Part shown: piece after piece, positions 8,659 through 16,684 of the stretch | Position numbering within the stretch: the stretch's first letter is position 1 | Layout of the letters: each line of letters opens with the position of its first letter | NCBI GenBank assembly: GCA_022824685.1 | Contig: JAJDZJ010000176.1 | Span: forward strand, 1 to 35,435 | Reading direction: 5' to 3' | DNA: 35,435 nucleotides | Source of the DNA: Caldilineaceae bacterium | GTDB taxonomy: Bacteria; Chloroflexota; Anaerolineae; Caldilineales; Caldilineaceae | Program-made: the position numbers and the translations under genes | The notes under the pieces: generated by a model | What the model was told of the DNA's origin: nothing | Database searches by the model: none | The model's input: only the letters and a program-made list of their open reading frames with translations

Positions 8659-9819
8659 CTATTGCTCGCCTAGCGCCTTATCGACCGCCTCAATCAGCTC
8701 GTCTTCCTGCCAGGTAACCGCGATGGCGCGGTAGTCATTGTGCTGGTAGAGGGCATTTCTGGCACTTTGGCGGGCATCAGCGGCGAGGCGCATAGATGGA
8801 TTATAGTAGTACATGGTGACGCCCTGACCGTCGCCGGGGATGACGTTGGAAGGGTAGCCGAGGTCTGTGCGGCGGGACTCATCCGTGGTGTAACCGTAGA
8901 GATGGCCTGAAAAGATGAGGAGACAATCGAGCCAGGTGCGCCCGCGGTCGCGGCTGATGCGGCCTTCGATGCGGAAGGGCGGGTTGCGATTGCCGTAGGT
9001 GAGCAGGATGTCGCCATTGGAGAGCCGCACCATGTCGGCGGGATGTTGGCGGGCCTGGGTGATCTGGGTGGACGGGGACCAGGTGAGGCCGCCGTCCTGT
9101 GAGCGAGTACTGTGCAGCGCCTGGGCGGTGTCGTCGCGCTGCACGGCCAGGAGATCGCCTTCCGGCAGGACGATAAGAGCGGTCTCATTTCTGTGCGGCG
9201 CGATCTGTGAGAGACCTCCCCATGTCCGGCCGTCATCCTGGGAACGCACGAGATAGGAGACATCACACGGCGGCTCGCCTGGCGCGCCTGCCCGGGGCCG
9301 GCTGTTGTAGATCGGCGCCAGCAGTGTCCCATCGTCGAGCGAGACGACTTTGCCGAAGAATGACGCGGTTGACAGGGAATCAAACGACAGAGGATATGGC
9401 TTTTCCCAGGTGAGGCCGTTGTCGACGGAGCGTGTAGCCATCAACGCAACCGGTTTGGGGCTGGAGATAGGGAGCCCGCCCTGGTAGTTGCCATCGGCGT
9501 CGTATCTGTGTTCGCGCTGGTAGAGGAGGACGAGCGTTCCCCGGGATGATACGCCGAACGCCGCATCACGGTCGTCGTCATCGCCGTCGGCGAGCAGATT
9601 CGGGGGCGCCCAGGTCAGGCCGTTGTCGGAGGAGCGCACGAGGTCCATGCGCCCGGCGCGGCCGAGATGGCCGGCGCCGCCCCGCAGCGCGGCGACCACA
9701 TCACCATTGGGGGCTAGGGCCAGAATGGGAAAGAGGCCGCCGCCACAGTAGGCGGTGGTTTCACGGGTGCCAGGGAGAGTTCGGACGTCAACAGTGTGGC
9801 GGGACGCCAAGCTGGTCAC
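8659..9819 (-). CDS. Sialidase-fold (BNR/Asp-box) protein, copy 1
   Basis: A 386-residue six-bladed beta-propeller protein of the sialidase superfamily. Five Asp-boxes (S-x-D-x-G-x-T-W) are visible: SSDNGLTW, SVDNGLTW, SQDDGRTW, SQDGGLTW and SRDRGRTW. True GH33 sialidases begin with a [FY]RIP motif that supplies a catalytic arginine; here the equivalent is GGLFPIL with no Arg, so sialidase activity is doubtful. No signal peptide, so cytoplasmic. GTG at 9819 is chosen as start: it has AAAGGAGA 8 bases upstream and gives the same N-terminus (VDVR-LPG) as its tandem neighbour; a TTG at 9873 opens the frame earlier but lacks this. Last gene of the minus-strand operon. By eye about 70% identical to the next gene, a tandem duplication. 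Confidence 0.82.
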   Translation of the reverse strand: MTSLASRHTVDVRTLPGTRETTAYCGGGLFPILALAPNGDVVAALRGGAGHLGRAGRMDLVRSSDNGLTWAPPNLLADGDDDDRDAAFGVSSRGTLVLLYQREHRYDADGNYQGGLPISSPKPVALMATRSVDNGLTWEKPYPLSFDSLSTASFFGKVVSLDDGTLLAPIYNSRPRAGAPGEPPCDVSYLVRSQDDGRTWGGLSQIAPHRNETALIVLPEGDLLAVQRDDTAQALHSTRSQDGGLTWSPSTQITQARQHPADMVRLSNGDILLTYGNRNPPFRIEGRISRDRGRTWLDCLLIFSGHLYGYTTDESRRTDLGYPSNVIPGDGQGVTMYYYNPSMRLAADARQSARNALYQHNDYRAIAVTWQEDELIEAVDKALGEQ

Positions 9820-9850
9820 TTGGGTGTCTCCTTTGGTCGGAGTTGCGGCA

Positions 9851-9878
9851 GCAGGTTGCGGGGATGTCCCCAACCTGC
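9851..9878 (-). repeat. Palindromic hairpin between BNR genes
   Basis: GCAGGTT (9851-9857) pairs with AACCTGC (9872-9878), and GGGG (9860-9863) with CCCC (9868-9871), with a two-base bulge. It lies between the end of BNR copy 2 and the ribosome site of copy 1. Its core TTGCGGGG-ATGT-CCCC resembles the hairpin at 16517-16537, suggesting a small dispersed palindromic element. Confidence 0.5.
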
Positions 9879-9935
9879 GCGGCGCTCCGCAGCGGCGTCT
9901 TTGACCATCCGGAGAGGTTAGCAGATGGCACGAGG

Positions 9936-11099
9936 CTATTGTTGCCCCTTGACCGCGCTCTCGACAGCCGCGAGCAGTTCTTCTTCCTGCCAGGTGACGG
10001 CGACGGCGCAGTAGTTCTCGTGACCATAGAGGGGATTGCCTGCGCGTTGGCGGGCGTCGGCTGCGCGACGCATGGAATGATTGTAATAGTACATGGTGAC
10101 GCCCGTGCGATTGCCTCCGGCGCCGTGAACCACACTGGAAGGATAACCCAGGTCGGTGCGGCGGGACTCTTCGACGGTGTAGCCGTAGAGATGGCCGGAG
10201 AAGGTGAGGAGACAGGCGAGCCAGGACCGCCCGCCGTCGCGGCTGATGCGCCCTTCGATGCGGTGGGGCGGGTTGCGGTTGCCATAGGTGAGCAGGATGT
10301 CGCCAGTGGAAAGGCGCACCAGGTCGGCGGGATGCTGGCGGGGTTGGGTGATTTGGGCGGGCGGGGACCAGGTGAGTCCGCCGTCCTGTGAACGGGCGCT
10401 GTGCAGGGCGCCGGCGGTGTCGTCGCGCAACACAGCGAGAAGGTCGCCTTCCGGCAGGACGACTAGCGCGGTCTCATTCTTACGCGACGCTATCTGTGAT
10501 ACCGTTCCCCAGGTCTTGCCGTCATCCTGGGAACGAACAAGGAAGGACGCGTCATAACGCTGGTCGCTCCGCTCGTCTGCCCAGGCCTGACTGTTGTAGA
10601 TGGGGGCCAGAAGCGTTCCATCGTCGAGCGCGACGATTTTGCCGTAGGGGGAGCCCGTGGCCAGGGCGTCTATGGAAAGAGGGTAGGGCTCCTCCCAGGA
10701 GAGGCCGTCATCGAAGGAGCGGGTCGCCATGATGGCGACGGGTTTGCGGTCGGAGACGCGGACGCCGCCCTGGTAGTTGCCATCGGCGTCGTAGTTGTGC
10801 TGGCGGTGGTAGAGGAGGACAAGCGTTCCCTGGGATGAAACGCCGAAGGCAGGGTTGCGGTCGTCGTCGTCGCTGTCGGCGATCAGGTTTGGAGGCGTCC
10901 AGGACTGACCGCGGTCGAGGGAGCGGACAATCTCCATTCGGCCTTCGCGCCCAATGTGGCCGGCGCCTCCGCGCAGGGCCGCAACGACGACGCCGTCGTT
11001 GGAAAGGGCAAGGACAGGGAAGAGTCCGCCGTTTTGATAGGCCAGAGTCTCGCGGGCGCCGGGTAGCGCGCGTACGTCGACGACAGGTTCGGTTGCCAC
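9936..11099 (-). CDS. Sialidase-fold (BNR/Asp-box) protein, copy 2
   Basis: A 387-residue beta-propeller with Asp-boxes SLDRGQSW, SFDDGLSW, SQDDGKTW, SQDGGLTW and SRDGGRSW, colinear with copy 1 over its whole length. Conserved non-box segments such as NETAL-VLPEGDLLAV, RNPP-RIEGRISRD and TGVTMYYYN recur in both copies and may line a shared active site. As in copy 1, the position of the sialidase RIP arginine reads GGLFPVL. No signal peptide. The start is GTG at 11099 with AGAGGTG upstream. It presumably acts inside the cell on material delivered by the operon's importer; whether the two copies have diverged in specificity cannot be told. Confidence 0.82.
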   Translation of the reverse strand: MATEPVVDVRALPGARETLAYQNGGLFPVLALSNDGVVVAALRGGAGHIGREGRMEIVRSLDRGQSWTPPNLIADSDDDDRNPAFGVSSQGTLVLLYHRQHNYDADGNYQGGVRVSDRKPVAIMATRSFDDGLSWEEPYPLSIDALATGSPYGKIVALDDGTLLAPIYNSQAWADERSDQRYDASFLVRSQDDGKTWGTVSQIASRKNETALVVLPEGDLLAVLRDDTAGALHSARSQDGGLTWSPPAQITQPRQHPADLVRLSTGDILLTYGNRNPPHRIEGRISRDGGRSWLACLLTFSGHLYGYTVEESRRTDLGYPSSVVHGAGGNRTGVTMYYYNHSMRRAADARQRAGNPLYGHENYCAVAVTWQEEELLAAVESAVKGQQ

Positions 11100-11165
11100 G
11101 GTTTACGCACCTCTTTCACTCTAATCAGAAACGGTGTACCTGGATTTCGGGAATCGCTCCCCTCG

Positions 11166-12290
11166 CTACCGCTCCACAGTTGCCCTGACCAGCCAGACGC
11201 TATTGGTGTCGTTCATATCTTCGGGAATGCGGCGCCAGCCGTTGGGCACCCGGTCGTACATGTAGAGCAGATGGTTCTCGTCGACGGCTACTATTTCAGT
11301 GTAAGAGGTCGTGCGCTGGCGGGAGAGGTCTTCGGAATATTCGATCTGCTCTTCGGGGTGACAGGCGTTGTGGTGGGCAAGGATGTCTATCTGCTGCCAG
11401 TCCTGCCCACTGCCGTCGGCGTTAATCCAGAGGTAGAGGCCGGGCCGGCCGCCGGAGAGCGCGATGGCGCCGTCGGCCATCACGGCGAGGCTCGGCTGCA
11501 CGGAGAAGACGCCGGGCATGGCGACGGCGGGCGTCCAGGAGCGCCCCTCGTCGCTGCTGAAGGACTGGCCGAAGGGCAATTTACTTTCGACGCGGAAGAC
11601 GCACATGATGCGGCCGTCCTGCAGGCGACAGATAGCGGACTCGCTGGGTCCTCCATCTCCTGGGACGGGGCAGGCGGCGTCGGCGACGATGGAGCGGACC
11701 GACCAGTTTGCGCCGTCGGTAGACTCCACTGCCACGATCGAGTCGCGTTCATCGCCTTCGAAGTGCCCGTAGGCGGTTGCGAGGTAGGTTCCGTCCTCCA
11801 ACCAGAGGGTCTGGCCGTTGAAGGAGAAGGAGACGACATCGAGGCCGGGCAGGATCAGGGGGACGGGCGCGGACATGCCTGTGATGACGACGCCGGTGGG
11901 CACATAGTCGAAGACGCGCTGGCCGGCGGGGATGATGTTGTGCGGCGCTCCGATGCCATCCGGTCGGGGACGGAGGTCGTAGGGGAGCATGATGCTGTCG
12001 CCGGCGTGGAGGTGCAGAAGCGTCTGGCCTCCGTCACAGGAGACTTGCGGCTCGGACCAGGTAAGGCCTCCGTCCTGGGACCAGAGAACATAGTAGGGGA
12101 CGCCGGAGAGGTGAATGTCCGGCACGGGCGAAATGGTAGAAAGGAGGTCGCCGTTGGGCATGGTCCAGAGATTGGGAAACCAGAAGTAGCCGCGGCGCCG
12201 GCCCACGAGATGGGGTTCGGAGAGCGTGACGCGCATGCCATCCAGATCGACGGTTGCGCTATCGGTCCAGGTCGCTGCCTTTTCTGCCAT
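11166..12290 (-). CDS. Sialidase-fold (BNR/Asp-box) protein, divergent
   Basis: A 374-residue propeller protein, clearly related in fold but much diverged from its two downstream neighbours. Asp-boxes: SQDGGLTW (about residue 71), a degenerate STDGANW, and SSDEGRSW. The N-terminal strand reads GYFWFPNLWTMPNGD, again without the RIP arginine. No signal peptide. Starts at ATG 12290 with GAAGGAAAG upstream. Sits between the deacetylase-like gene and the tandem BNR pair, same strand, short gaps, so co-transcribed. Could be a glycoside hydrolase or lyase of unknown specificity; only the fold is supported. Confidence 0.78.
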   Translation of the reverse strand: MAEKAATWTDSATVDLDGMRVTLSEPHLVGRRRGYFWFPNLWTMPNGDLLSTISPVPDIHLSGVPYYVLWSQDGGLTWSEPQVSCDGGQTLLHLHAGDSIMLPYDLRPRPDGIGAPHNIIPAGQRVFDYVPTGVVITGMSAPVPLILPGLDVVSFSFNGQTLWLEDGTYLATAYGHFEGDERDSIVAVESTDGANWSVRSIVADAACPVPGDGGPSESAICRLQDGRIMCVFRVESKLPFGQSFSSDEGRSWTPAVAMPGVFSVQPSLAVMADGAIALSGGRPGLYLWINADGSGQDWQQIDILAHHNACHPEEQIEYSEDLSRQRTTSYTEIVAVDENHLLYMYDRVPNGWRRIPEDMNDTNSVWLVRATVER

Positions 12291-12329
12291 CGTTCTTTCC
12301 TTCGTCTGAAATGTAGACGGATTTCAGTT

Positions 12330-14123
12330 TCAACCTGAGGTGGAAGGCACTCTGAGTTCGTGCTCGCCATCGAGGTCGGCGGTGACCTGAGCGAATCTGT
12401 GGCCATACCGTTCGACGGTGGATACGTCTATCACTTTGCCGTCGAGGGTGGAGGCTGAAGGCGCGGCGCCACCAGCGGGAAGGAGATAGAGCATGGTGGC
12501 TTCGTTGAGCTTGTCGGGCGACTGAATGCAATAGGCGCTTTCGTCGGTTGCCCCATTTCCGGTCGGGGATATGGAGACACGGCGGCGGGCGCGCTCCCAG
12601 TCGTTAATCTCTTCGCTGGTCCACCATTCCATGCCGAGGCTGCGGGCGTAGGCGACCGTCTCGCGGATGGAGCGTTCGCACTCGGGGTCTTCGACGTGGG
12701 AGGGGTGGTAGAGTACGTGGGCGACGCCATAGGTGGCATGGCTCTGGTCGACGAGGGGGCGCATGAAGCCGTGCGGGCAGACGACGGTAAAGTCCTGGGT
12801 GAGGAAGGGGAGAGCGAGGACGTCGAGGAAGTCGCCGCGGGGGCGGTCGTCCTCCATAGGCAGCCAGGGGTGGGATGTGCCGAAGGTGAAGCCTCGGTCT
12901 CCGCGCGAATGTTCGAGCTGGATGCCCTTGTTCTGGCACCAGTAGTAGAACTCGAGGCGGCCTTGCCAGGCGATGCCGTGGTTCTTGTTGGAGACGATGT
13001 TGGAGAGTCCTGTCTCGTAGGCGAGCGTGTCGTACTGCCAGTCGAAGTCCATCTGGCTCCAGCGGGGGGCTTCGCGCACGGGTGCGTTGCCGGTGGCGTA
13101 GTGGAGAGCGATCTCGGAGGTGGAGTCGATGAGCGCATTGTAGAAGGCGCGATCATAGCCGGCGACGGGCATCGTACACCAGGTGGACGGTACGTTGAGC
13201 TCCTGCAGGAGGTCGAAGAGAGACCAGCCCAGGAGGGGACGGTTGCCGTCGGAGTCGTGGGACATGTGAGCTATCGACGTCTTCCCATCCGGCCAGTACC
13301 AGAGGAGGGGCAGGCTTTCACCAGCAGTGCTGAGAAGGTGGAAGACGGCGCGCAGCAACAGTTCCTTCAGGGTGTCGGCCATGGGCGACAGGATGATACG
13401 CTGGTTGTAGTAGGTTCGACCATCCTGGAGTGGGATGCCGCCGGAGTAGTAGAGATCGTCAATGTCGTCAATTTCGACGAGATCGCCGTCGCGGTCCGGG
13501 TCGAGGATGGATCCGGCGGGGGTGCCTGAGGACTCACGCGGGGGAATGGGGACGACGGGCTTGCCTTGGTGGATGTGGAGCACAGAGGTGATGAGGTCAA
13601 GCGCGAAGAGGATGGTGCGGCCTCGGCCGGTGGCATGGGTAACGACGGCGTCGGAGGCGGCTCCGTCGGCATGCGGCGAGGGTTGAGTGGGCGCGACCTG
13701 GGCAAGTGAGGCGCCGGACCCGGCGCTGACCAGGGCGCCGCCGAAAACGTGCGTTTCCCTGCTCAGGCCACCGGTGACGGGGTGGGACGCGGAAGGGGGT
13801 TGCAGGTAGCCTTCTTCGAGGAGGCGAACGGTCTGCACGCCGAAGAGGTCGTCCATGCCTGACGTGCCGGCGTTGCCGATGAGAAGGCCGCCGGAGTGAA
13901 CGAAGCCGGCTGCGCCTGCTTTCTGGTCCGAGCTCAGCTCAAGATCCTGGGCGAAGATCAGGAGCCGCGGCAGAGGAGAATCGCCGGCGAGCGCCTCCTG
14001 CGGCAGCAGGGTGAAGGGGATGCCGGCATGGCGAAGGATCTCGCTGATATAGGGGGCGGCATAAGGCGGCAGATCGCCCGTCCCCTTGCGAGGTTGTTCC
14101 GGATTGACGATAACTCCGATCAT
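12330..14123 (-). CDS. Amidotransferase-like plus polysaccharide-deacetylase-like fusion protein
   Basis: A 597-residue two-part protein. The first 190 residues look like a class I glutamine-amidotransferase/ThuA-type Rossmann domain (MIGVIVNPEQ, then IFAQDLELSSDQ, FVHSGGLLIGNAG), without an evident catalytic Cys nucleophile. From about residue 300 the protein resembles NodB-type carbohydrate deacetylases: AHMSHDSDGNRPLL could supply the paired metal/catalytic Asp, EIALHYATG and YHPSHVEDPE later His ligands, and a final small beta-rich tail follows. No signal peptide. Placed between the FGE-like and BNR genes in the operon, it could remove acetyl or acyl groups from an imported amino sugar, but this is inference. 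The deacetylase match rests on motif order only. Confidence 0.55.
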   Translation of the reverse strand: MIGVIVNPEQPRKGTGDLPPYAAPYISEILRHAGIPFTLLPQEALAGDSPLPRLLIFAQDLELSSDQKAGAAGFVHSGGLLIGNAGTSGMDDLFGVQTVRLLEEGYLQPPSASHPVTGGLSRETHVFGGALVSAGSGASLAQVAPTQPSPHADGAASDAVVTHATGRGRTILFALDLITSVLHIHQGKPVVPIPPRESSGTPAGSILDPDRDGDLVEIDDIDDLYYSGGIPLQDGRTYYNQRIILSPMADTLKELLLRAVFHLLSTAGESLPLLWYWPDGKTSIAHMSHDSDGNRPLLGWSLFDLLQELNVPSTWCTMPVAGYDRAFYNALIDSTSEIALHYATGNAPVREAPRWSQMDFDWQYDTLAYETGLSNIVSNKNHGIAWQGRLEFYYWCQNKGIQLEHSRGDRGFTFGTSHPWLPMEDDRPRGDFLDVLALPFLTQDFTVVCPHGFMRPLVDQSHATYGVAHVLYHPSHVEDPECERSIRETVAYARSLGMEWWTSEEINDWERARRRVSISPTGNGATDESAYCIQSPDKLNEATMLYLLPAGGAAPSASTLDGKVIDVSTVERYGHRFAQVTADLDGEHELRVPSTSG

Positions 14124-14186
14124 TTGGACTTTCTCCTTACCCCTGCGGTCTGTTGATCTCTCTTACGGTAGTCATCTGGCCAGATT

Positions 14187-14942
14187 TTATGCGTCGCGTG
14201 CGCAGCGGAAGCCGACGTGGCGGCGTTGCATTTGGGGGAAGCGATCATAGCGGGCGGCGCAGCGGGCGCGCTCTGCGATGCTGTACCAGGAGCCGCCGCG
14301 CAGTATGTTGTGGGCGTCATAGTGGACGACCGGCTTGGCGCAGATGGGGTTGGCGCGCGGGCTGAAGGTGTAGAAGTCGTCGGAATAGCGGTCCTGACAC
14401 CACTCCCAGACGTTGCCGACCATGTCGCAGACGCCGTAAGGGCTGATATTGCCAGCCTCCGTATAGCGGTCGACGGGGGTGGGATGGCCGACGCCGGATT
14501 CGCGGGTGTTGGCGCGTTCGGGGTCCCACTCGTTTCCCCAGGGCCAGCGCCGCCCATCGGTACCGCGGGCGGCGTATTCCCACTCGGCTTCGGTTGGCAG
14601 GCGCAGCCCGGCCCAACTGGCGTAGGCTTCGGCATCGAAGTGGGCGACGCCGACGACGGGCTGGATGGGTCCCGTGAACCGGGAGTCGTCCCAGCACTGG
14701 GGGGGCCGTGCGCCGGTTTCCTGCAGGTAGCGGTCGTATTGGGCGACGGTTACCGGATACTGGCATATGAAGTAGGGATCAAGCTGGACGGTATGCGCCG
14801 GGCTTTCGTCCTGGAAGCGGGTGAGCCGCCAGCCGTATGCGTCGGCCATCTGTTGCGCGTCGGCTGGGTCTGTCCCCATCAGAAATTCGCCGCCGGGGAT
14901 TGGAATGAGCGTTGAGCCGTCCTGGTTTTCGATGCTGTCCAC
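14187..14942 (-). CDS. FGE-sulfatase/SUMF1-like domain protein
   Basis: A 251-residue single-domain protein of the formylglycine-generating-enzyme-like family. Landmarks are PIPGGEFLMGTDP near the start, RLPTEAEWEYAARG in the middle, MVGNVWEWCQDRY, ILRGGSWY and GFRCARDA at the end. True FGE oxidises a sulfatase Cys using two active-site cysteines just after GGS; here that stretch is GGSWYSIAERARCAAR, lacking the pair. It is therefore probably not an FGE, and no sulfatase is seen nearby. SUMF1-fold proteins also include non-haem iron sulfoxide synthases and ligand-binding proteins. The start is GTG 14942 with AAGGA upstream; the frame remains open much further up, but that part overlaps the aminotransferase gene in another frame and is not coding. 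Confidence 0.82.
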   Translation of the reverse strand: MDSIENQDGSTLIPIPGGEFLMGTDPADAQQMADAYGWRLTRFQDESPAHTVQLDPYFICQYPVTVAQYDRYLQETGARPPQCWDDSRFTGPIQPVVGVAHFDAEAYASWAGLRLPTEAEWEYAARGTDGRRWPWGNEWDPERANTRESGVGHPTPVDRYTEAGNISPYGVCDMVGNVWEWCQDRYSDDFYTFSPRANPICAKPVVHYDAHNILRGGSWYSIAERARCAARYDRFPQMQRRHVGFRCARDA

Positions 14943-14961
14943 GGCTATTCGTCCTTGGGTT

Positions 14962-16254
14962 CTATTGGGCGGCCTGTTCGGCGTAGTGAAGAGCCACTTT
15001 GCGCATGGCCGCGGCGATATCTTTGGCGTCCTGTTCGGTATAGGAGTTGCGGAAGAGGATGAAGCCGGTCTTGGGCAGCTCGCGTTCGATGTGGGGCAGG
15101 TGGAGCGCGCTGTAGTCGATGCGGCGGTTTCCCTGCTCGTCAACGAAGGGGTAGCGGGACTGGCCGTAGGTATCCTCTTCGGCGAAGATCGGGTAGCGGT
15201 AGAGGGGGCGGCCCTGGATGTAGGGGCCGTAGCAGTCGGGAATGCCTTCGGCGCGAACGGCTTCGGAGAATTCATCGGAGGAGATGCCGGCCGCGGTTTC
15301 GTCGATGGTGTAGGCGTAGGTGTAGTAGGCGCTGCGGTCTTCGGGATGGACCTTTTGGATCTTGAAGCCGGGGAGCTGGGGCACGACCTCGTCGAGGATG
15401 GCGGCGGTAATGCGGCGGACGCGGGTGGCCTCCTCCCAGCGGTCGAATTGGGCGAGGCCGACGGCGGCGTGGAGGTCGGTCATGGGGTGAAAATCGCCGA
15501 GGAAGGCGTAGCCCTTGTTGCCGCCGCGGCGGAAGGAGGTGGGCGCGAGGGAGCTGCGGAGGGCGCTGTCCATCTCGGAGCCTTTGCGGGAGAAGCCCAT
15601 GGCGCGGCGGGCGAGGGGCTCGTCGTTGGTGATGACCATGCCGCCCTGGTCTGTTGTGAGGGTCTTGCCGCCGAGAGAAAAGCAGCCGATGTCGCCGATT
15701 GTGCCAACGAGCTGGCCGCGATATTCGGCGAGGTGGGCCTGTGAGCAGTCCTCGATGACGGGCAGGTTGTGGGCGCGGCCGATTTCGAGGATGGGACCCA
15801 TGTCGCAAGGGTTGCCGTAAAGGTGGACGGCGAGGATGGCGCGCGTACGGGGGGTGATACGGCGCTCGATGTCGGCGGGATCGGTGTTGAAGGTCTCCGG
15901 GTCCCAGTCGGCGAAGACGGGGATTGCGTTGTGCAGGATGATGCCGAGAACGGAGCCGATGTCTGTGGTGGGGGTGGTGATGACTTCGTCGCCGGGCTCG
16001 GGGTTGACGGCGGCGACGGCGGCGTGGATGGCGCCGGTGCCGGTTGTGGTGGCGACAGCGTATTGTGCGCCGTGGAGGGTGGCAAAGGCGTCGCCGAAGG
16101 CCCTCACTTTGAAGCCGGAGCGCCAGCCGTCGGTGGCGTTGTCCATTACCTCCATGAGGTGGCGGCGTTCTTCGTCGCCGAAGATCCATTTGGGGCCGAA
16201 GGGCAGGCTGCGTATGGGGGTTCCGCCATCGATCGCCAGTTTTGCGCTGGTCAT
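14962..16254 (-). CDS. DegT/DnrJ/EryC1/StrS-family PLP aminotransferase
   Basis: A 430-residue fold-type I PLP enzyme of the sugar-aminotransferase family, which typically exchanges keto and amino groups on nucleotide sugars. Visible are TTTGTGAIHAA (cofactor phosphate region, about 69-79), E168-D169 (the Asp contacts the pyridine nitrogen), and Schiff-base lysine K197 in SLGGKTLTTDQGG. N-terminal MTSAKLAIDGGTPIR is the family's usual opening, which supports ATG 16254 with GAGGAAC upstream rather than a longer frame up to 16386. Ends 19 bases before the FGE-like gene. In a catabolic operon it may act in reverse (deaminating an amino sugar) or on a free rather than nucleotide-linked sugar; inference only. 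Confidence 0.88.
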   Translation of the reverse strand: MTSAKLAIDGGTPIRSLPFGPKWIFGDEERRHLMEVMDNATDGWRSGFKVRAFGDAFATLHGAQYAVATTTGTGAIHAAVAAVNPEPGDEVITTPTTDIGSVLGIILHNAIPVFADWDPETFNTDPADIERRITPRTRAILAVHLYGNPCDMGPILEIGRAHNLPVIEDCSQAHLAEYRGQLVGTIGDIGCFSLGGKTLTTDQGGMVITNDEPLARRAMGFSRKGSEMDSALRSSLAPTSFRRGGNKGYAFLGDFHPMTDLHAAVGLAQFDRWEEATRVRRITAAILDEVVPQLPGFKIQKVHPEDRSAYYTYAYTIDETAAGISSDEFSEAVRAEGIPDCYGPYIQGRPLYRYPIFAEEDTYGQSRYPFVDEQGNRRIDYSALHLPHIERELPKTGFILFRNSYTEQDAKDIAAAMRKVALHYAEQAAQ

Positions 16255-16684
16255 GGTGTTGTTCCTCGTCTGTTTGGAGCAGGATGCGCGTGACTGTTGC
16301 CGATTTTCAGGATAGCATTGGCACGGCGCGGCTGGATCGGAGACACGTGCAGGGCCTTGCGGGGAACTGGCCTGGCTGCCCTGCAAGACGCTGGCCTGAC
16401 CGGGCTGGCGCGCCGTGCGGGTCCTGTCCTGAGACGTTGGGGGCTGCGCACGGTCGCAGGGAGACCGGCCGGCTGGAAGGCGTTACGTGGGCGGGGCATG
16501 ATTTTGCGGGGGGCGTTGCGGGGGGTGTCCCCCCGCACAAGGGAAGCCGCTTGCGGCTGACCGCCCCAAAAACGAGAAGAGAGTGGCGAAGAGAGATGCG
16601 GGAGACGCATTCCCGTTTGCCTCGTTTGGCGTCGCGAACTGGCCATGGCTTGGTCGCTGTCCCGCTCGTTGTTCAGTGCGGCGA
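16255..16684 (-). other. Intergenic region with palindromic elements
   Basis: A 430-bp gap inside the minus-strand cluster with no convincing gene. It holds a perfect hairpin, TGCGGGGGG (16517-16525) with CCCCCCGCA (16529-16537), closely followed by AGCCGC-TT-GCGGCT (16545-16558). On the minus strand these lie just after the BNR gene at 16685 and could attenuate transcription into the aminotransferase, though no T-run follows. The gap may also carry a promoter for the downstream genes; none was clear. Confidence 0.5.

Noticed and set aside
8465..8734. 89-codon plus-strand frame between the convergent operons
   Set aside because: Overlaps the end of BNR copy 1, has no ribosome site and no recognisable features.
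9820..9873. Longer N-terminus of BNR copy 1 from TTG 9873
   Set aside because: It covers the intergenic hairpin, has no ribosome site, and the tandem paralog begins where GTG 9819 does.
14943..15275. Upstream extension of the FGE-like reading frame
   Set aside because: The extra 111 codons are a low-complexity Pro/Ser/Thr/Ala shadow of the overlapping aminotransferase gene; GTG 14942 has a ribosome site and the family's N-terminus.
12696..16293. Long plus-strand frames opposite the aminotransferase, FGE-like and deacetylase-like genes
   Set aside because: Gly/Val/Ala/Glu-rich antisense shadows; the minus-strand genes have clear family motifs.
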